NCBI GenBank assembly: GCA_964581565.1
Contig: CAZOOZ010000001.1
Coordinates: forward strand, 372,001 to 436,000
Length of the DNA stretch: 64,000 bases
Source: UBA1433 sp964581565
GTDB lineage: Bacteria; Bacillota; Clostridia; Eubacteriales; UBA1433
Direction of reading: 5' to 3'
Shown: piece by piece, positions 1-7,806 of the stretch
How the letters are laid out: the number at the start of each line of letters is the position of its first letter
Numbering within the stretch: the first letter of the stretch is position 1
Position numbers and translations under genes: made by a program
Notes under the pieces: model-generated
Databases searched by the model: none
Told to the model about the DNA's origin: nothing
What the model saw: the letters and a program-made list of their open reading frames with translations, nothing else

Positions 1-51
1 ATTATTGATATTTACAGGATAAAAATTATTCAAAAAGATTAAGGAATTTTC

Positions 52-696
52 ATGGCTAAAGCATATAAAAAATACTGTGATTTGTTGCATAAACTCGACG
101 GAGTCTTAAATGTAAAATTCGTTGATGACCAAGAAGGAAACATTGTCGAACTCCATGTACTGGCCAGCAAATCTATTCATCCTAAACAACTTGTAAGAAA
201 TATTGAATCTGCTTTATTATCTAAATATGACTTTACCATTGATCGAAAGATAATCAGCATTGCTCAAATAGAAAGCGAGCTTTATGCATTGCCTGAACGA
301 TTAAAATTCCAGGCATTGAATCTTAGATATACTTCAACCTCAGAGGTGCTTGTATCGGTTGAACTTCAGAAAGATAATGAAGTTTATGCAGCAAACGAGA
401 GTGCCAATACAGCCAACACAGATATAAAACTTGCGGTAGGCAGCGCAGCTATTACGGCAGTGCATCAATATATAGAGCATAAAGAAGTTTTTGAACTTAT
501 AAAAATACATACTGAAATTCTTTGTGAACGGGAAATTGTAATCTGTGTGGTATCCTACAGTGAGAATAAGAATACCGAAGAATTATTGGTCGGGACTTGT
601 TTTGTCACCAGTGATATGAATATTGCAACTGTAAAAGCTATTTTAAATGCGGTCAACAGAAAAATTTGTTTATTGAATTTAAAAGCAAAGAAATAA
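52..696 (+). CDS. conserved hypothetical protein, 214 aa
   Basis: I do not recognise a named family. The protein is 214 residues, soluble and mixed alpha/beta in character, with no signal peptide or membrane segment. The N-terminal part (residues about 15-75) has a pattern I associate with uncharacterised Firmicute proteins: a short 'GVLNVKFVDDQEG' stretch, then 'LASKSIHPKQLVRNIESAL' and 'IDRKIISIAQI'. The middle (about 85-210) could be a second small domain. ATG at 52 is preceded by an 'aaggaat' ribosome site. It is followed by about 100 bases and the small-peptide gene, then an HD-GYP gene, so a signalling role is conceivable but only by proximity. Function unknown; the gene itself is secure from its length, start and codon use. 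Confidence 0.8.
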   Translation: MAKAYKKYCDLLHKLDGVLNVKFVDDQEGNIVELHVLASKSIHPKQLVRNIESALLSKYDFTIDRKIISIAQIESELYALPERLKFQALNLRYTSTSEVLVSVELQKDNEVYAANESANTANTDIKLAVGSAAITAVHQYIEHKEVFELIKIHTEILCEREIVICVVSYSENKNTEELLVGTCFVTSDMNIATVKAILNAVNRKICLLNLKAKK

Positions 697-748
697 GAAT
701 AAAGTAAACCCGAACAAAGAAAAACCTTTTTTTACAAAAGCGAAGCGA

Positions 749-798
749 ATATAGCCTGATTATTAGCGGAATTCAGAGTCTAATATAGGAGGCTATAT
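749..798 (+). promoter_or_regulatory. leader stem-loop occluding the ribosome binding site of the small-peptide gene
   Basis: atatagcct (749-757) pairs perfectly with aggctatat (790-798), and tattag (761-766) pairs with ctaata (780-785). The ribosome site aggagg lies at 787-792, so its second half is inside the outer stem and its first half sits in a small internal loop. The stem ends two bases before the ATG at 800. This predicts translational control of the peptide. Confidence 0.55.
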
Positions 799-799
799 C

Positions 800-883
800 A
801 TGAACAAAGCAAAGGTAATGTCAGTATTGGGAACAATCGCTACTTTCTTAATTACAAGTGGTGCCCTTTTCAGATGGAGATAA
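800..883 (+). CDS. small hydrophobic peptide, 27 aa
   Basis: An ATG at 800 follows a perfect aggagg site (787-792, 7-base spacing) and opens a 27-codon frame ending in TAA at 881-883. The peptide has a basic N-terminus (K3, K5), one hydrophobic span (about residues 7-24, VLGTIATFLITSGALF) and a basic aromatic end (RWR). It has no cysteine and no AgrD-like processing motif. It looks like a single-pass membrane peptide of the size and charge pattern of type I toxin peptides or small membrane regulators; that is inference. The leader hairpin and the flanking 14-bp inverted repeat support a regulated unit. No antisense RNA promoter could be established by eye. Confidence 0.5.
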   Translation: MNKAKVMSVLGTIATFLITSGALFRWR

Positions 884-957
884 GATTTAATGTTATTTAA
901 ACTTTGTTCGGGTTTGCTATATTCTTATGCAGAGATGAAAATTTCAGGAGTAGATGC

Positions 958-2289
958 ATGAAACTCTCTCAAAAAATATATTGTAGTGTGATTATTACAA
1001 TAGGCAGCATTATCGGTTTATTCTGTATCAGAGATACTATATTAGATTTATACCATTCTCAGCAATTAATAAACGATATTATCAGCCTCGTTTTGCTTAT
1101 AGGCATTTATATCGCTTTTTATTGTCTTCCTCTTTATATCAATGAAAATCTTACAATCGATATGACTTTCATGGTCATTGTTGCGATGATTATGACGCAT
1201 GGATATACATTTGCGATATTTGTTATCATCATTGCTACACCGTTTTATTATGAAAAAGATATTAAGACGGATAAAGTGTATAATATTTTCAATATTCCGC
1301 CGATTAAAACATTTTTTAATCTGGCGAACTTTATTATTTCAACGGCGTTGGCCGGCCTTGCATTTAAAGCGTTGGGGGGGATTTACGGGCATATCGAGCT
1401 TCCTCAAGTGCTGTTGCCATATCTCGGATTGGTTGCGTCGATGGTATTTATTAACACAGTCGTTTTACTGGTTTTATTTTATATAGAAGATAAGAAAGTA
1501 GCTGTTTTTTCATTGCTAGATGCGTTCAAAACTTTCATTATCAATATGTTTGCTGCGGCGCCGATTGGATTTTTCTTTGCAATACTTTTGAATTTGAACG
1601 GCGGGATTTATTTATCTGTTCTTTTCACCATTCCAATGCTTTTGGCAAGATATGCATTTAAGCTCTACATAAAGAGCAAAATCCAATATGAAGAAATGAT
1701 CCGTGCTTTTGCGAAAACAATAGAAATTAAAGATCCGTATACAATTGGACATTCTGTTCGTGTCGAGAGATACTGCCTTGCAATTGGAATGAAGATGGGA
1801 CTGCTGCCGACAAGGCTCGAGCGGCTCAAAGTTGCGGCTTTGCTGCATGATATAGGGAAAATTGGTATAGACGACAGAATACTCAACAAACCGTCGACAT
1901 TGACGGGAAAAGAAAGGGAGCAAATTCAAACACATCCCGATAAAGGAACAAGAATACTTGAGAATGTTACAATAGATAAGAAGATTCTTCAAATGATACA
2001 GCAGCATCATGAGCGCTATGATTCGAAAGGGTACCCCGGACATGTACCGCCCAATGAAATACTGCTGGAATCGGCGATTATTTCTGTTGCGGATGCTTTT
2101 GACGCAATGACAAGCGACAGGCCATACAGAGACGGCATGGGGTGTGAGAGAGCTTTTGAGATCATAAAAGAAGAAAGCGGAAAACAGTTTAATCCGCAAG
2201 TGGCCGAAGTTTTTTTGCAAATCAAAGAAGAAATTACCATCTTGTATGAACAGCTTCATAGTTCTGAAGATGTATATACCCTGCTTTAG
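958..2289 (+). CDS. HD-GYP domain protein with N-terminal membrane sensor
   Basis: Predicted cyclic-di-GMP phosphodiesterase or related HD-GYP signalling protein. With the ATG at 958 (caggag at 945-950) the protein is 443 residues; an in-frame TTG upstream would add 18 residues without a convincing ribosome site. Residues about 1-240 form several hydrophobic membrane segments, a MASE-like sensor. The C-terminal part holds the full HD-GYP signature: HSVRVERY, the metal-binding HDIGKIG, HPDKG, QQHHERYDSKGYPG and ADAFDAMTSDRPYR. All metal ligands expected for an active enzyme appear present. The DUF5317 gene follows 11 bases downstream, so the two are probably co-transcribed. The sensed signal is unknown. 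Confidence 0.9.
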   Translation: MKLSQKIYCSVIITIGSIIGLFCIRDTILDLYHSQQLINDIISLVLLIGIYIAFYCLPLYINENLTIDMTFMVIVAMIMTHGYTFAIFVIIIATPFYYEKDIKTDKVYNIFNIPPIKTFFNLANFIISTALAGLAFKALGGIYGHIELPQVLLPYLGLVASMVFINTVVLLVLFYIEDKKVAVFSLLDAFKTFIINMFAAAPIGFFFAILLNLNGGIYLSVLFTIPMLLARYAFKLYIKSKIQYEEMIRAFAKTIEIKDPYTIGHSVRVERYCLAIGMKMGLLPTRLERLKVAALLHDIGKIGIDDRILNKPSTLTGKEREQIQTHPDKGTRILENVTIDKKILQMIQQHHERYDSKGYPGHVPPNEILLESAIISVADAFDAMTSDRPYRDGMGCERAFEIIKEESGKQFNPQVAEVFLQIKEEITILYEQLHSSEDVYTLL

Positions 2290-2300
2290 GAGGTTAAGCG

Positions 2301-2876
2301 TTGTTTTTTACCATATTTATTCTACTGGGAATCGTTATCGGCTATCTTTGCGGTGGTAGATTAAACAACTTGAAATATGTCCATATTCGAATGATTTATC
2401 TGCCGGTTGCGGCACTTATTATTTCCATTATTGCAAATAGAATGGATATTTACATGTTAAGACACTTTGTATCGTATCCCTTAATTATCATCTTTCTCTT
2501 TGCTAATATAAAAGAAACAAAAGCATTGCTGCTGGCCGGTGTTGGCTTGCTTTCAAACTTTATTGTCATTACCGTAAATAATTTTTATATGCCGGTAGGC
2601 TATAAGATCGAACAGCTTCGTGTGTATCTGAACGCATACAATATGCTAATCAACGGGGAAATTCCGGGGTATGCACTGGCAAATGAGCAGACAAAGCTTT
2701 ACTTTCTTGGCGATGTTTTTTATATTCCGTTTTTACCGAGGCTCGGGTTTTTTTCAATAGGAGATATTCTTCTTGGTATAGGCGGGATGTGGTGTGTAAT
2801 TGCATTTATGCGAAAGAAACCCAAGGATGAAAATGTCGATGAAAGCAGTGTGCGGCCGAGTGAAGGTGCAAAGTAG
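2301..2876 (+). CDS. DUF5317 family membrane protein
   Basis: A 191-residue integral membrane protein with about five hydrophobic segments, including one right at the N-terminus (GIVIGYLCGG) and a C-terminal one (IGDILLGIGGMWCVIAF) followed by a charged tail. The layout and the 'SIGDILLG' segment fit the DUF5317 family, which in clostridia is often next to HD-GYP genes, as here. The start is TTG at 2301, chosen because taggagg lies 7 bases upstream. The function of the family is not established; a role as partner or target of the HD-GYP protein is only suggested by linkage. Confidence 0.75.
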   Translation: MFFTIFILLGIVIGYLCGGRLNNLKYVHIRMIYLPVAALIISIIANRMDIYMLRHFVSYPLIIIFLFANIKETKALLLAGVGLLSNFIVITVNNFYMPVGYKIEQLRVYLNAYNMLINGEIPGYALANEQTKLYFLGDVFYIPFLPRLGFFSIGDILLGIGGMWCVIAFMRKKPKDENVDESSVRPSEGAK

Positions 2877-2898
2877 CCCGGAGCAGTATAAAATTCGC

Positions 2899-2927
2899 TT
2901 GACTGGTATGCCATCGAAGCATATAAT
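2899..2927 (+). promoter_or_regulatory. sigma-A promoter of the thiamin-precursor operon
   Basis: TTGACT (2899-2904), 17-base spacer, TATAAT (2922-2927). It lies just upstream of the TPP riboswitch, so transcription would start close to the aptamer's 5' edge. Confidence 0.8.
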
Positions 2928-2939
2928 AAATATATAATG

Positions 2940-3030
2940 AAACATAGGGGAGGTCGCAGACGGCCTGAGAGGAAGCTATTTCGCTTCAACCCATTGACCT
3001 GATGTGGATAATGCCACCGTAGGGATCATA
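2940..3030 (+). ncRNA. TPP riboswitch aptamer (THI element)
   Basis: The conserved TPP-aptamer blocks appear in order: GGGGAGG near 2947, the pyrimidine-sensor CTGAGA at 2965-2970, ACCCATTGACCTGATGTGG around 2989-3007, then ATAATGCCA and the closing CGTAGGGA (3018-3025). It lies between a strong promoter and an intrinsic terminator in front of the transporter genes, so thiamin pyrophosphate should switch the operon off by premature termination. Bases 3025-3034 (atcatatttg) are exactly complementary to 3055-3064 in the terminator and can act as the antiterminator strand. Confidence 0.93.
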
Positions 3031-3042
3031 TTTGTAAAGAAA

Positions 3043-3078
3043 AACTGTATCATGCAAATATGATACAGTTCTTTATTT
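3043..3078 (+). terminator. riboswitch-controlled intrinsic terminator
   Basis: Perfect 11-bp stem aactgtatcat (3043-3053) with atgatacagtt (3060-3070), followed by ctttatttg. The pairing of 3055-3064 with 3025-3034 excludes this hairpin, giving the on-state when TPP is absent. Confidence 0.85.
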
Positions 3079-3099
3079 GTACATCATTAGGAGGAAGCA

Positions 3100-3870
3100 A
3101 TGAGGCAAAATAAAAAAGCAAAGATATTTTTGCCGGTGGGGACAATTCTTTTGCTTTTAGCTGTTTGGGAAGGTTTTGTAAGAATAACAAATACACCGCT
3201 TTACGTGTTGCCGGCACCAAGTAAAGTTATGCTTACTTTGTTTGAAGAGTTTCCTGTTCTTTTGCATCATTCATATATCACTCTGGTTGAAACAATTATC
3301 GGTCTGGTCATTGCGGTTGCATTAGCGTTAATATTGGCAATCCTAATGGATGCGTTTGAGAAATTCAAAGCAGCTATCTACCCGATCCTTGTTGTCAGCC
3401 AGACAATTCCTGTCATTGTGCTAGCCCCGATTTTCATTATTTATTTAGGTTTTGGCATGACGCCTAAAGTTCTTACCGTAGTACTTATGTGTTTTTTCCC
3501 GATAGCAGTCAGCTTTGCGGATGGCATGGCACAGCTCGATATGAATCAAATCAATTTGGTTCGAGCATTCGGCGCTAGTAAAATACAGGTTTATGGGCTT
3601 GCTAAGATTCCATCGGCGGCTCCGTCTTTGTTTTCAGGGCTGAAGGTTGCGGCAACGTATTCTATAAGCGGTGCTGTTGTGGGAGAATGGTTGTCAGCAG
3701 ACAGCGGGCTTGGATATTATATGCTGCGTGTAAAAAATGGCTTTATGCTCGATAAAGTTTTTGCGTGTGTTCTGACGATTATATTGCTTTCTTTGATGAT
3801 GAACGGATTTGTGAAATTGCTTCAACATATTCTGTTTCCTCATTTGCGAGCACGCGAACAAAGCGCCTAG
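3100..3870 (+). CDS. thiX: thiamin-precursor ABC transporter permease (ThiX-like)
   Basis: Membrane subunit of an ABC importer of the SsuC/TauC/ThiX permease family, 256 residues with about six membrane segments. The cytoplasmic EAA loop is visible near residues 150-175 (LVRAFGASKIQVYGLAKIPSA), where the ATPase docks. Start ATG 3100 has taggagg 7 bases upstream and directly follows the TPP riboswitch terminator. The neighbouring THI5-like binding protein and ATPase make import of a thiamin pyrimidine (HMP) precursor the likely role. The gene symbol rests on context, since family members for sulfonate or nitrate look alike. Confidence 0.85.
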   Translation: MRQNKKAKIFLPVGTILLLLAVWEGFVRITNTPLYVLPAPSKVMLTLFEEFPVLLHHSYITLVETIIGLVIAVALALILAILMDAFEKFKAAIYPILVVSQTIPVIVLAPIFIIYLGFGMTPKVLTVVLMCFFPIAVSFADGMAQLDMNQINLVRAFGASKIQVYGLAKIPSAAPSLFSGLKVAATYSISGAVVGEWLSADSGLGYYMLRVKNGFMLDKVFACVLTIILLSLMMNGFVKLLQHILFPHLRAREQSA

Positions 3871-3908
3871 ATATTATTATTTAATTATTGTATAAAAAGG
3901 AGAAAAAA

Positions 3909-4895
3909 ATGAAACGATTTTTAGTGCTTTTATTGTGCTTGAGCATGGTGGCTATCTTTGCATCTTGCGGCACAAGCAGTCAAAGCGAAAACGATGAATT
4001 AACCGATGTTACGGTTATTTTGGATTATGTTCCAAATACGAACCACACAGGGCTATATGCCGCTCTTGATCTTGGTTATTACGAACAGCAGGGCTTGAAT
4101 GTAAATATTATTGAGCCTACGGAAGGCGCAACACCAACGTTGATCGCAGCAGGAAAAGGACAGTTTGGCATTTCTTATCAGGAAGATGTCACTTATGCAC
4201 TTGCCGCAGAAGATCCTCTTCCGATCAAAGCAATCGCTACGATCATTCAGCACAACACATCGGGATTTGCTTCGTATAAAGAAAAAAATATACTCACGCC
4301 AAAAGATTTTGAAGGAAAAGTCTATGCCGGATGGGGTGCACCAAGCGAAGAAGCAACAATAAAAGCAGTCATGAAAAGCGTTGGAGCAAATTTTTCAAAG
4401 CTGACAATGATCACTTCTGACGGATCCGGCTATAACGTGCTCAAAGACAATGTGGATATTATGTGGTTTTTCTGGGCGTGGGATGGCATTGCATCTCAAA
4501 TAGATGGTCTGCCTATCAATTATATTGAATTAAGACAATTAGACAGCAGGCTTGACTACTATACGCCGGTCATTATTACAAGTGATGATATTATAGAAAA
4601 TAACCCGGAGCTTGCCGAAAAGTTTATGACGGCAACAAAACAAGGATATGAATACGCCATCGCTAATCCGCAAGATGCTGCTGAAATTTTGTCAAAATAC
4701 GCGCCGGATTATGATTTGGAAATGCTGATAAAATCTCAGGAATATCTGGCAGATAAGTACAGCGAAGATTCCGATGAGTGGGGCGTTATGAAAGATGAAG
4801 TGTGGGATAATTATACTCAGTTCATGATTGAATACGGATTAATAGACAAAACTATTGATGCAAGTGATTGCTATACAAATGAATTTTTACAATAA
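3909..4895 (+). CDS. thiY: HMP-precursor binding lipoprotein (ThiY/THI5-like)
   Basis: Extracytoplasmic substrate-binding lipoprotein of the NMT1/THI5-like family, 328 residues from the ATG at 3909 (aaggag at 3897-3902; a TTG 21 bases upstream is less likely). It has a lipoprotein signal (hydrophobic stretch, then IFASC with Cys about residue 20) and the family opening VILDYVPNTNHTGLYAALDLGYY, abbreviated here as DYVPNTNHTGLY. It should deliver a formylaminopyrimidine-type precursor to the permease; the exact ligand cannot be read from sequence. TPP riboswitch control of the operon strongly supports thiamin salvage. Confidence 0.88.
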   Translation: MKRFLVLLLCLSMVAIFASCGTSSQSENDELTDVTVILDYVPNTNHTGLYAALDLGYYEQQGLNVNIIEPTEGATPTLIAAGKGQFGISYQEDVTYALAAEDPLPIKAIATIIQHNTSGFASYKEKNILTPKDFEGKVYAGWGAPSEEATIKAVMKSVGANFSKLTMITSDGSGYNVLKDNVDIMWFFWAWDGIASQIDGLPINYIELRQLDSRLDYYTPVIITSDDIIENNPELAEKFMTATKQGYEYAIANPQDAAEILSKYAPDYDLEMLIKSQEYLADKYSEDSDEWGVMKDEVWDNYTQFMIEYGLIDKTIDASDCYTNEFLQ

Positions 4896-4906
4896 AGAGT
4901 AAGTAA

Positions 4907-5635
4907 GTGAAATTAAAAGTATCAGGGCTGTCATGCTCGTTTGATGGAAAAATTATTTTTGATAAATTGAATATGAGCGCCAAAGAAGGAGAATTTATCA
5001 GTATTCTAGGCCCCTCCGGCTGCGGTAAATCTACGTTATTGAATATCTTGGCGGGTGTGTTGAAACCCGATTATGGAAGTGTATATGTTGATGATGCGCC
5101 CGTAGAAGGGCTGTCTTCCCATTTTGCATATATGCCGCAGCAGGATTTGCTGATGCCGTGGAAAACTATACTGGAAAATGTATGCCTCTATGGCACGATT
5201 CATCATCAAAAAATGCAAATCAGAAAACAGGCATTGGCCAATTTTTCAAAGTTCGGGTTGGAAGGATACGAAAATAAATATCCGAAAGAATTATCGGGAG
5301 GGATGCGGCAGCGTGCCGCATTCCTCCGCACTGCACTTTGCGCGGCAGATATTATGCTGCTCGATGAGCCGTTTGGAGCACTTGATGTGATTACGCGCGG
5401 CGAGATGCAGGATTGGCTTTTAAATATCCGTCAGGAACTCAACAAAACAACTGTTTTAGTGACTCATGATATCGATGAAGCGATTTATTTATCGGACAGA
5501 ATTTTAATAATGAATCAAAATCCGGCCTCTTTTAATAAGGAGATATTGTTGCAAAAGCATAATAAAGACAGAGAATGGCTATTTGAACAAAAAGATCTTT
5601 ATAAAGAAATTTATTATTATTTAAAAAATGAATGA
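4907..5635 (+). CDS. thiZ: thiamin-precursor ABC transporter ATP-binding protein (ThiZ-like)
   Basis: ATPase that powers the upstream permease and binding protein. It is 242 residues with Walker A GPSGCGKST (about residues 35-43), a Q-loop near MPQQD, signature LSGGMRQR, Walker B MLLDEPFGALD and the H-loop VTHDID. It starts at a GTG (4907) 11 bases after the binding-protein gene, with only a weak ribosome site, suggesting translational coupling. The last bases overlap the start region of the TatD-like gene, supporting one transcript under the TPP riboswitch. Confidence 0.88.
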   Translation: MKLKVSGLSCSFDGKIIFDKLNMSAKEGEFISILGPSGCGKSTLLNILAGVLKPDYGSVYVDDAPVEGLSSHFAYMPQQDLLMPWKTILENVCLYGTIHHQKMQIRKQALANFSKFGLEGYENKYPKELSGGMRQRAAFLRTALCAADIMLLDEPFGALDVITRGEMQDWLLNIRQELNKTTVLVTHDIDEAIYLSDRILIMNQNPASFNKEILLQKHNKDREWLFEQKDLYKEIYYYLKNE

Positions 5636-5645
5636 AGGTATTTTT

Positions 5646-6380
5646 ATGAATCTGCTGGATGCACATTTACACATAAGGCAAGAAGATTTGGAAAATTCTT
5701 TTTTGGAAATGATGGAGAAAAATAATCTATACGGATTAGTTGCCGGAACCATGCCGTCCGACTGCGAATTTGTTGCAAAGCTCGCCCTGAAAAGCCGCTT
5801 TATCATACCCACTTATGGGCTTCATCCATGGTATGCAAATCAGTATGAGGTAAGCCAATTGCTAGCGTATTTGCATGATTGTGTTATAATCGGCGAGATC
5901 GGTATGGATAATGTGTGGTGTGATATACCGCTTGATAAGCAAAGGAAAGCGTTTATTAAGCAATTAGATATTGCGCAGAAGAGAAAATGCCCTGTTATAC
6001 TGCACACAAAAGGATGCGAGGAAGAAATTGCAGAGATCATATCCGGGTATTCGATTCCGTTTATTGTTCATTGGTACGGCAGTGAAGAGCATTTGGATAA
6101 ATATATAGCGCAGGATTGTTATTTCACTGTGGGGCCAAGCGTGCACATGGAAAAAGCGATGCAGCTGGTAGTCAAAGAAGTGCCGGCGGAGAGGCTTTTT
6201 GTTGAAAGCGACGGGCTTTACACAATAGAGTGGCTGACAGGTAAAAAAGCCTTGCCCGAAATACTGCCCGATGTATTATATGGCATTACAAAATATATTT
6301 CGGATATAAAAGGAATTAAGACGAGTGAAATACAAAACAAAATGCTTCAGACATTGAATGAACTTATTGATATTCAATAA
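5646..6380 (+). CDS. TatD-like metal-dependent hydrolase in the thiamin operon
   Basis: Amidohydrolase-fold enzyme of the TatD family, about 244 residues. The metal ligands of the family are all visible: HLH in LLDAHLHI at the N-terminus, Glu in GEIGMDN, His in VILHTKG, His in IVHWYGS and Asp in VESDG. I prefer ATG 5646 (gaagg at 5634-5638), because the protein then begins directly at the first barrel strand; ATG 5628 is in frame and overlaps thiZ by 8 bases. TatD proteins are often called DNases, but the family is chemically diverse. Its place as last gene of a TPP-regulated pyrimidine-precursor import operon suggests a hydrolytic step on the imported compound, by analogy with the amidohydrolase YlmB. 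That role is inference. Confidence 0.85.
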   Translation: MNLLDAHLHIRQEDLENSFLEMMEKNNLYGLVAGTMPSDCEFVAKLALKSRFIIPTYGLHPWYANQYEVSQLLAYLHDCVIIGEIGMDNVWCDIPLDKQRKAFIKQLDIAQKRKCPVILHTKGCEEEIAEIISGYSIPFIVHWYGSEEHLDKYIAQDCYFTVGPSVHMEKAMQLVVKEVPAERLFVESDGLYTIEWLTGKKALPEILPDVLYGITKYISDIKGIKTSEIQNKMLQTLNELIDIQ

Positions 6381-6383
6381 AAT

Positions 6384-6415
6384 AAAAGATCCATTTCAAA
6401 AGAAACGGATCTTTT
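6384..6415. terminator. bidirectional terminator between the thiamin and glutamine operons
   Basis: aaaagatccatttc (6384-6397) pairs with gaaacggatctttt (6402-6415) apart from one wobble, with A/T runs on both sides, between converging genes. Confidence 0.75.
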
Positions 6416-6431
6416 ATAAAGAAAACCGCAT

Positions 6432-7160
6432 TTATAAAACCATATTTAAAAAGTTTTTTGTTCGCTCGTTCTTTGGATTTGCAAAAAGTTCTTTTGCCTC
6501 GTTTTCTTCAATAATCATTCCTTCATCTATAAAAATAACGCGGTCTGCCACTTCTCTTGCAAAGCCCATTTCATGACTGACGATGATCATTGTCATTCCG
6601 TCGTCGGCAAGAGACTTCATAACGCTTAATACTTCTCCTACCATTTCGGGATCAAGCGCGCTGGTGGGCTCATCGAAGAGCATGACATCAGGGTTCATCG
6701 CAAGCGCCCGCGCAATCGCTACACGTTGCTGTTGCCCTCCCGATAATGTATGCGGATACACATGTGCTTTATTTTCCATGCCGACACGTTTTAAAAGTCT
6801 CATTGCTTTCTCTTCGGCGTCTTTTTTATTCAGTATATTCAGTGCCGTTGGTGCCAATATAACATTTTTCAATACTGTCATATGGGGAAATAAGTTAAAT
6901 TGCTGGAATACCATGCCGATATTGCGGCGAACTAAGTTAATATCCACTTTTGGATTCGTTATTTCATAATCGTCAACAATGATTGAACCTTCCGTGGCTT
7001 CTTCGAGTGCGTTGATGCATCGAAGAAGCGTGCTTTTCCCTGAACCGGAAGGGCCTATAATACAAACCACTTCTCCTTCCGATACTGTCATATTAATGCC
7101 GTTGAGGACAACATTGTCATCAAATAGTTTCACAAGGCCTTCAATTTTTACTTTGTACAT
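6432..7160 (-). CDS. glnQ: polar amino acid ABC transporter ATP-binding protein (GlnQ-like)
   Basis: ATPase of a polar amino acid (probably glutamine) importer, 242 residues. Walker A GPSGSGKST, LSGGQQQRVAIARAL signature, Walker B MLFDEPTSALDPEMVGEV and IIVSHEM H-loop are all present and typical of the GlnQ/HisP group. It is read on the minus strand and overlaps the 3' end of the permease gene by 20 bases, so translation is coupled. It is the promoter-distal gene of the operon running leftward from 8907. Confidence 0.9.
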   Translation of the reverse strand: MYKVKIEGLVKLFDDNVVLNGINMTVSEGEVVCIIGPSGSGKSTLLRCINALEEATEGSIIVDDYEITNPKVDINLVRRNIGMVFQQFNLFPHMTVLKNVILAPTALNILNKKDAEEKAMRLLKRVGMENKAHVYPHTLSGGQQQRVAIARALAMNPDVMLFDEPTSALDPEMVGEVLSVMKSLADDGMTMIIVSHEMGFAREVADRVIFIDEGMIIEENEAKELFANPKNERTKNFLNMVL

Positions 7161-7806
7161 ATGATAGCTTCCTTTCTACAGCCCTGCCGATCTTGGAGAG
7201 GATATAAATCGTTATGAAATACATAACGCCGACGGTCAGCCATATTTCGGTTGAACGAAAATTATTCGCAATAATGAGTTTCCCGTTTTGCGTCAGTTCA
7301 CGAACGCCAATAACGGATATGATAGATGTATCTTTCAGTGTGATGATATATTGATTGATCAGTGCAGGTATCATTGTGCGAATGGCCTGAGGCAAAATAA
7401 CGCGCGCCATAGACATAGAATGTGATAGGCCGAGTGAGCGAGCCGCTTCCATTTGTCCTTTGTTGACAGATTGGATGCCGCCTCTGAAAATTTCAGATAT
7501 ATATGCACCTGCGTTGAGAGTGAGTGTAATGAGCCCGGCGGTATATGCACTCATATGCAGGCCTGTGGCCGCGGGAATTCCAAAGTAGATAAAAAAAGCT
7601 TGCACGATCATAGGAGTGCCTCTGAAAATACTTATATAAAAAGTTGAAATTGATCGAAAAATTCTTTTTTTTGATACAGACATCAGCCCAAATAAAAGGC
7701 CGATTAATGTAGCGAAAAGAAGTGATATCACTGTGAGCTGCAAGGTCATCAACAAACCTTTTAAAAGCCGTGGCCAAGTCTCTTGCAGCAGTGCAAGGTA
7801 TTCCAT
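7141..7806 (-). CDS. glnP: polar amino acid ABC transporter permease (GlnP-like)
   Basis: Inner-membrane permease of the HisMQ/GlnP family, 221 residues, about five membrane segments. The N-terminal TLQLTVISLLFATLIG and the EAA-type loop (AARSLGLSHSMSMARVILPQA) are characteristic. The ribosome site aggagg is 8 bases before the ATG at 7806. A terminator-like hairpin and 330 bases separate it from the binding-protein gene, so permease and ATPase are likely expressed below the level of the binding protein. Confidence 0.9.
   Translation of the reverse strand: MEYLALLQETWPRLLKGLLMTLQLTVISLLFATLIGLLFGLMSVSKKRIFRSISTFYISIFRGTPMIVQAFFIYFGIPAATGLHMSAYTAGLITLTLNAGAYISEIFRGGIQSVNKGQMEAARSLGLSHSMSMARVILPQAIRTMIPALINQYIITLKDTSIISVIGVRELTQNGKLIIANNFRSTEIWLTVGVMYFITIYILSKIGRAVERKLSYVQSKN

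Larger units (their letters stand above)
706..915. repeat. 14-bp perfect inverted repeat bracketing the small-peptide gene
   Basis: The arm aaacccgaacaaag (706-719) is exactly complementary to ctttgttcgggttt (902-915). The arms enclose the 27-codon gene and its leader. They could pair at long range in an mRNA, mark a small mobile element, or be chance. No transposase is present. Confidence 0.6.

Noticed and set aside
800..883. AgrD-type autoinducing peptide precursor
   Set aside because: No cysteine or serine thiolactone motif, no acidic C-terminal tail, and no agrB-like gene nearby.
904..957. TTG start for the HD-GYP gene at 904
   Set aside because: No ribosome site precedes it, it lies in the inverted-repeat arm, and ATG 958 has a good caggag site directly before a typical membrane start.
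1612..2259. Long minus-strand open frame of 215 codons inside the HD-GYP gene
   Set aside because: It lies wholly antisense to a well-supported gene with conserved catalytic motifs, and its translation shows no recognisable domain.
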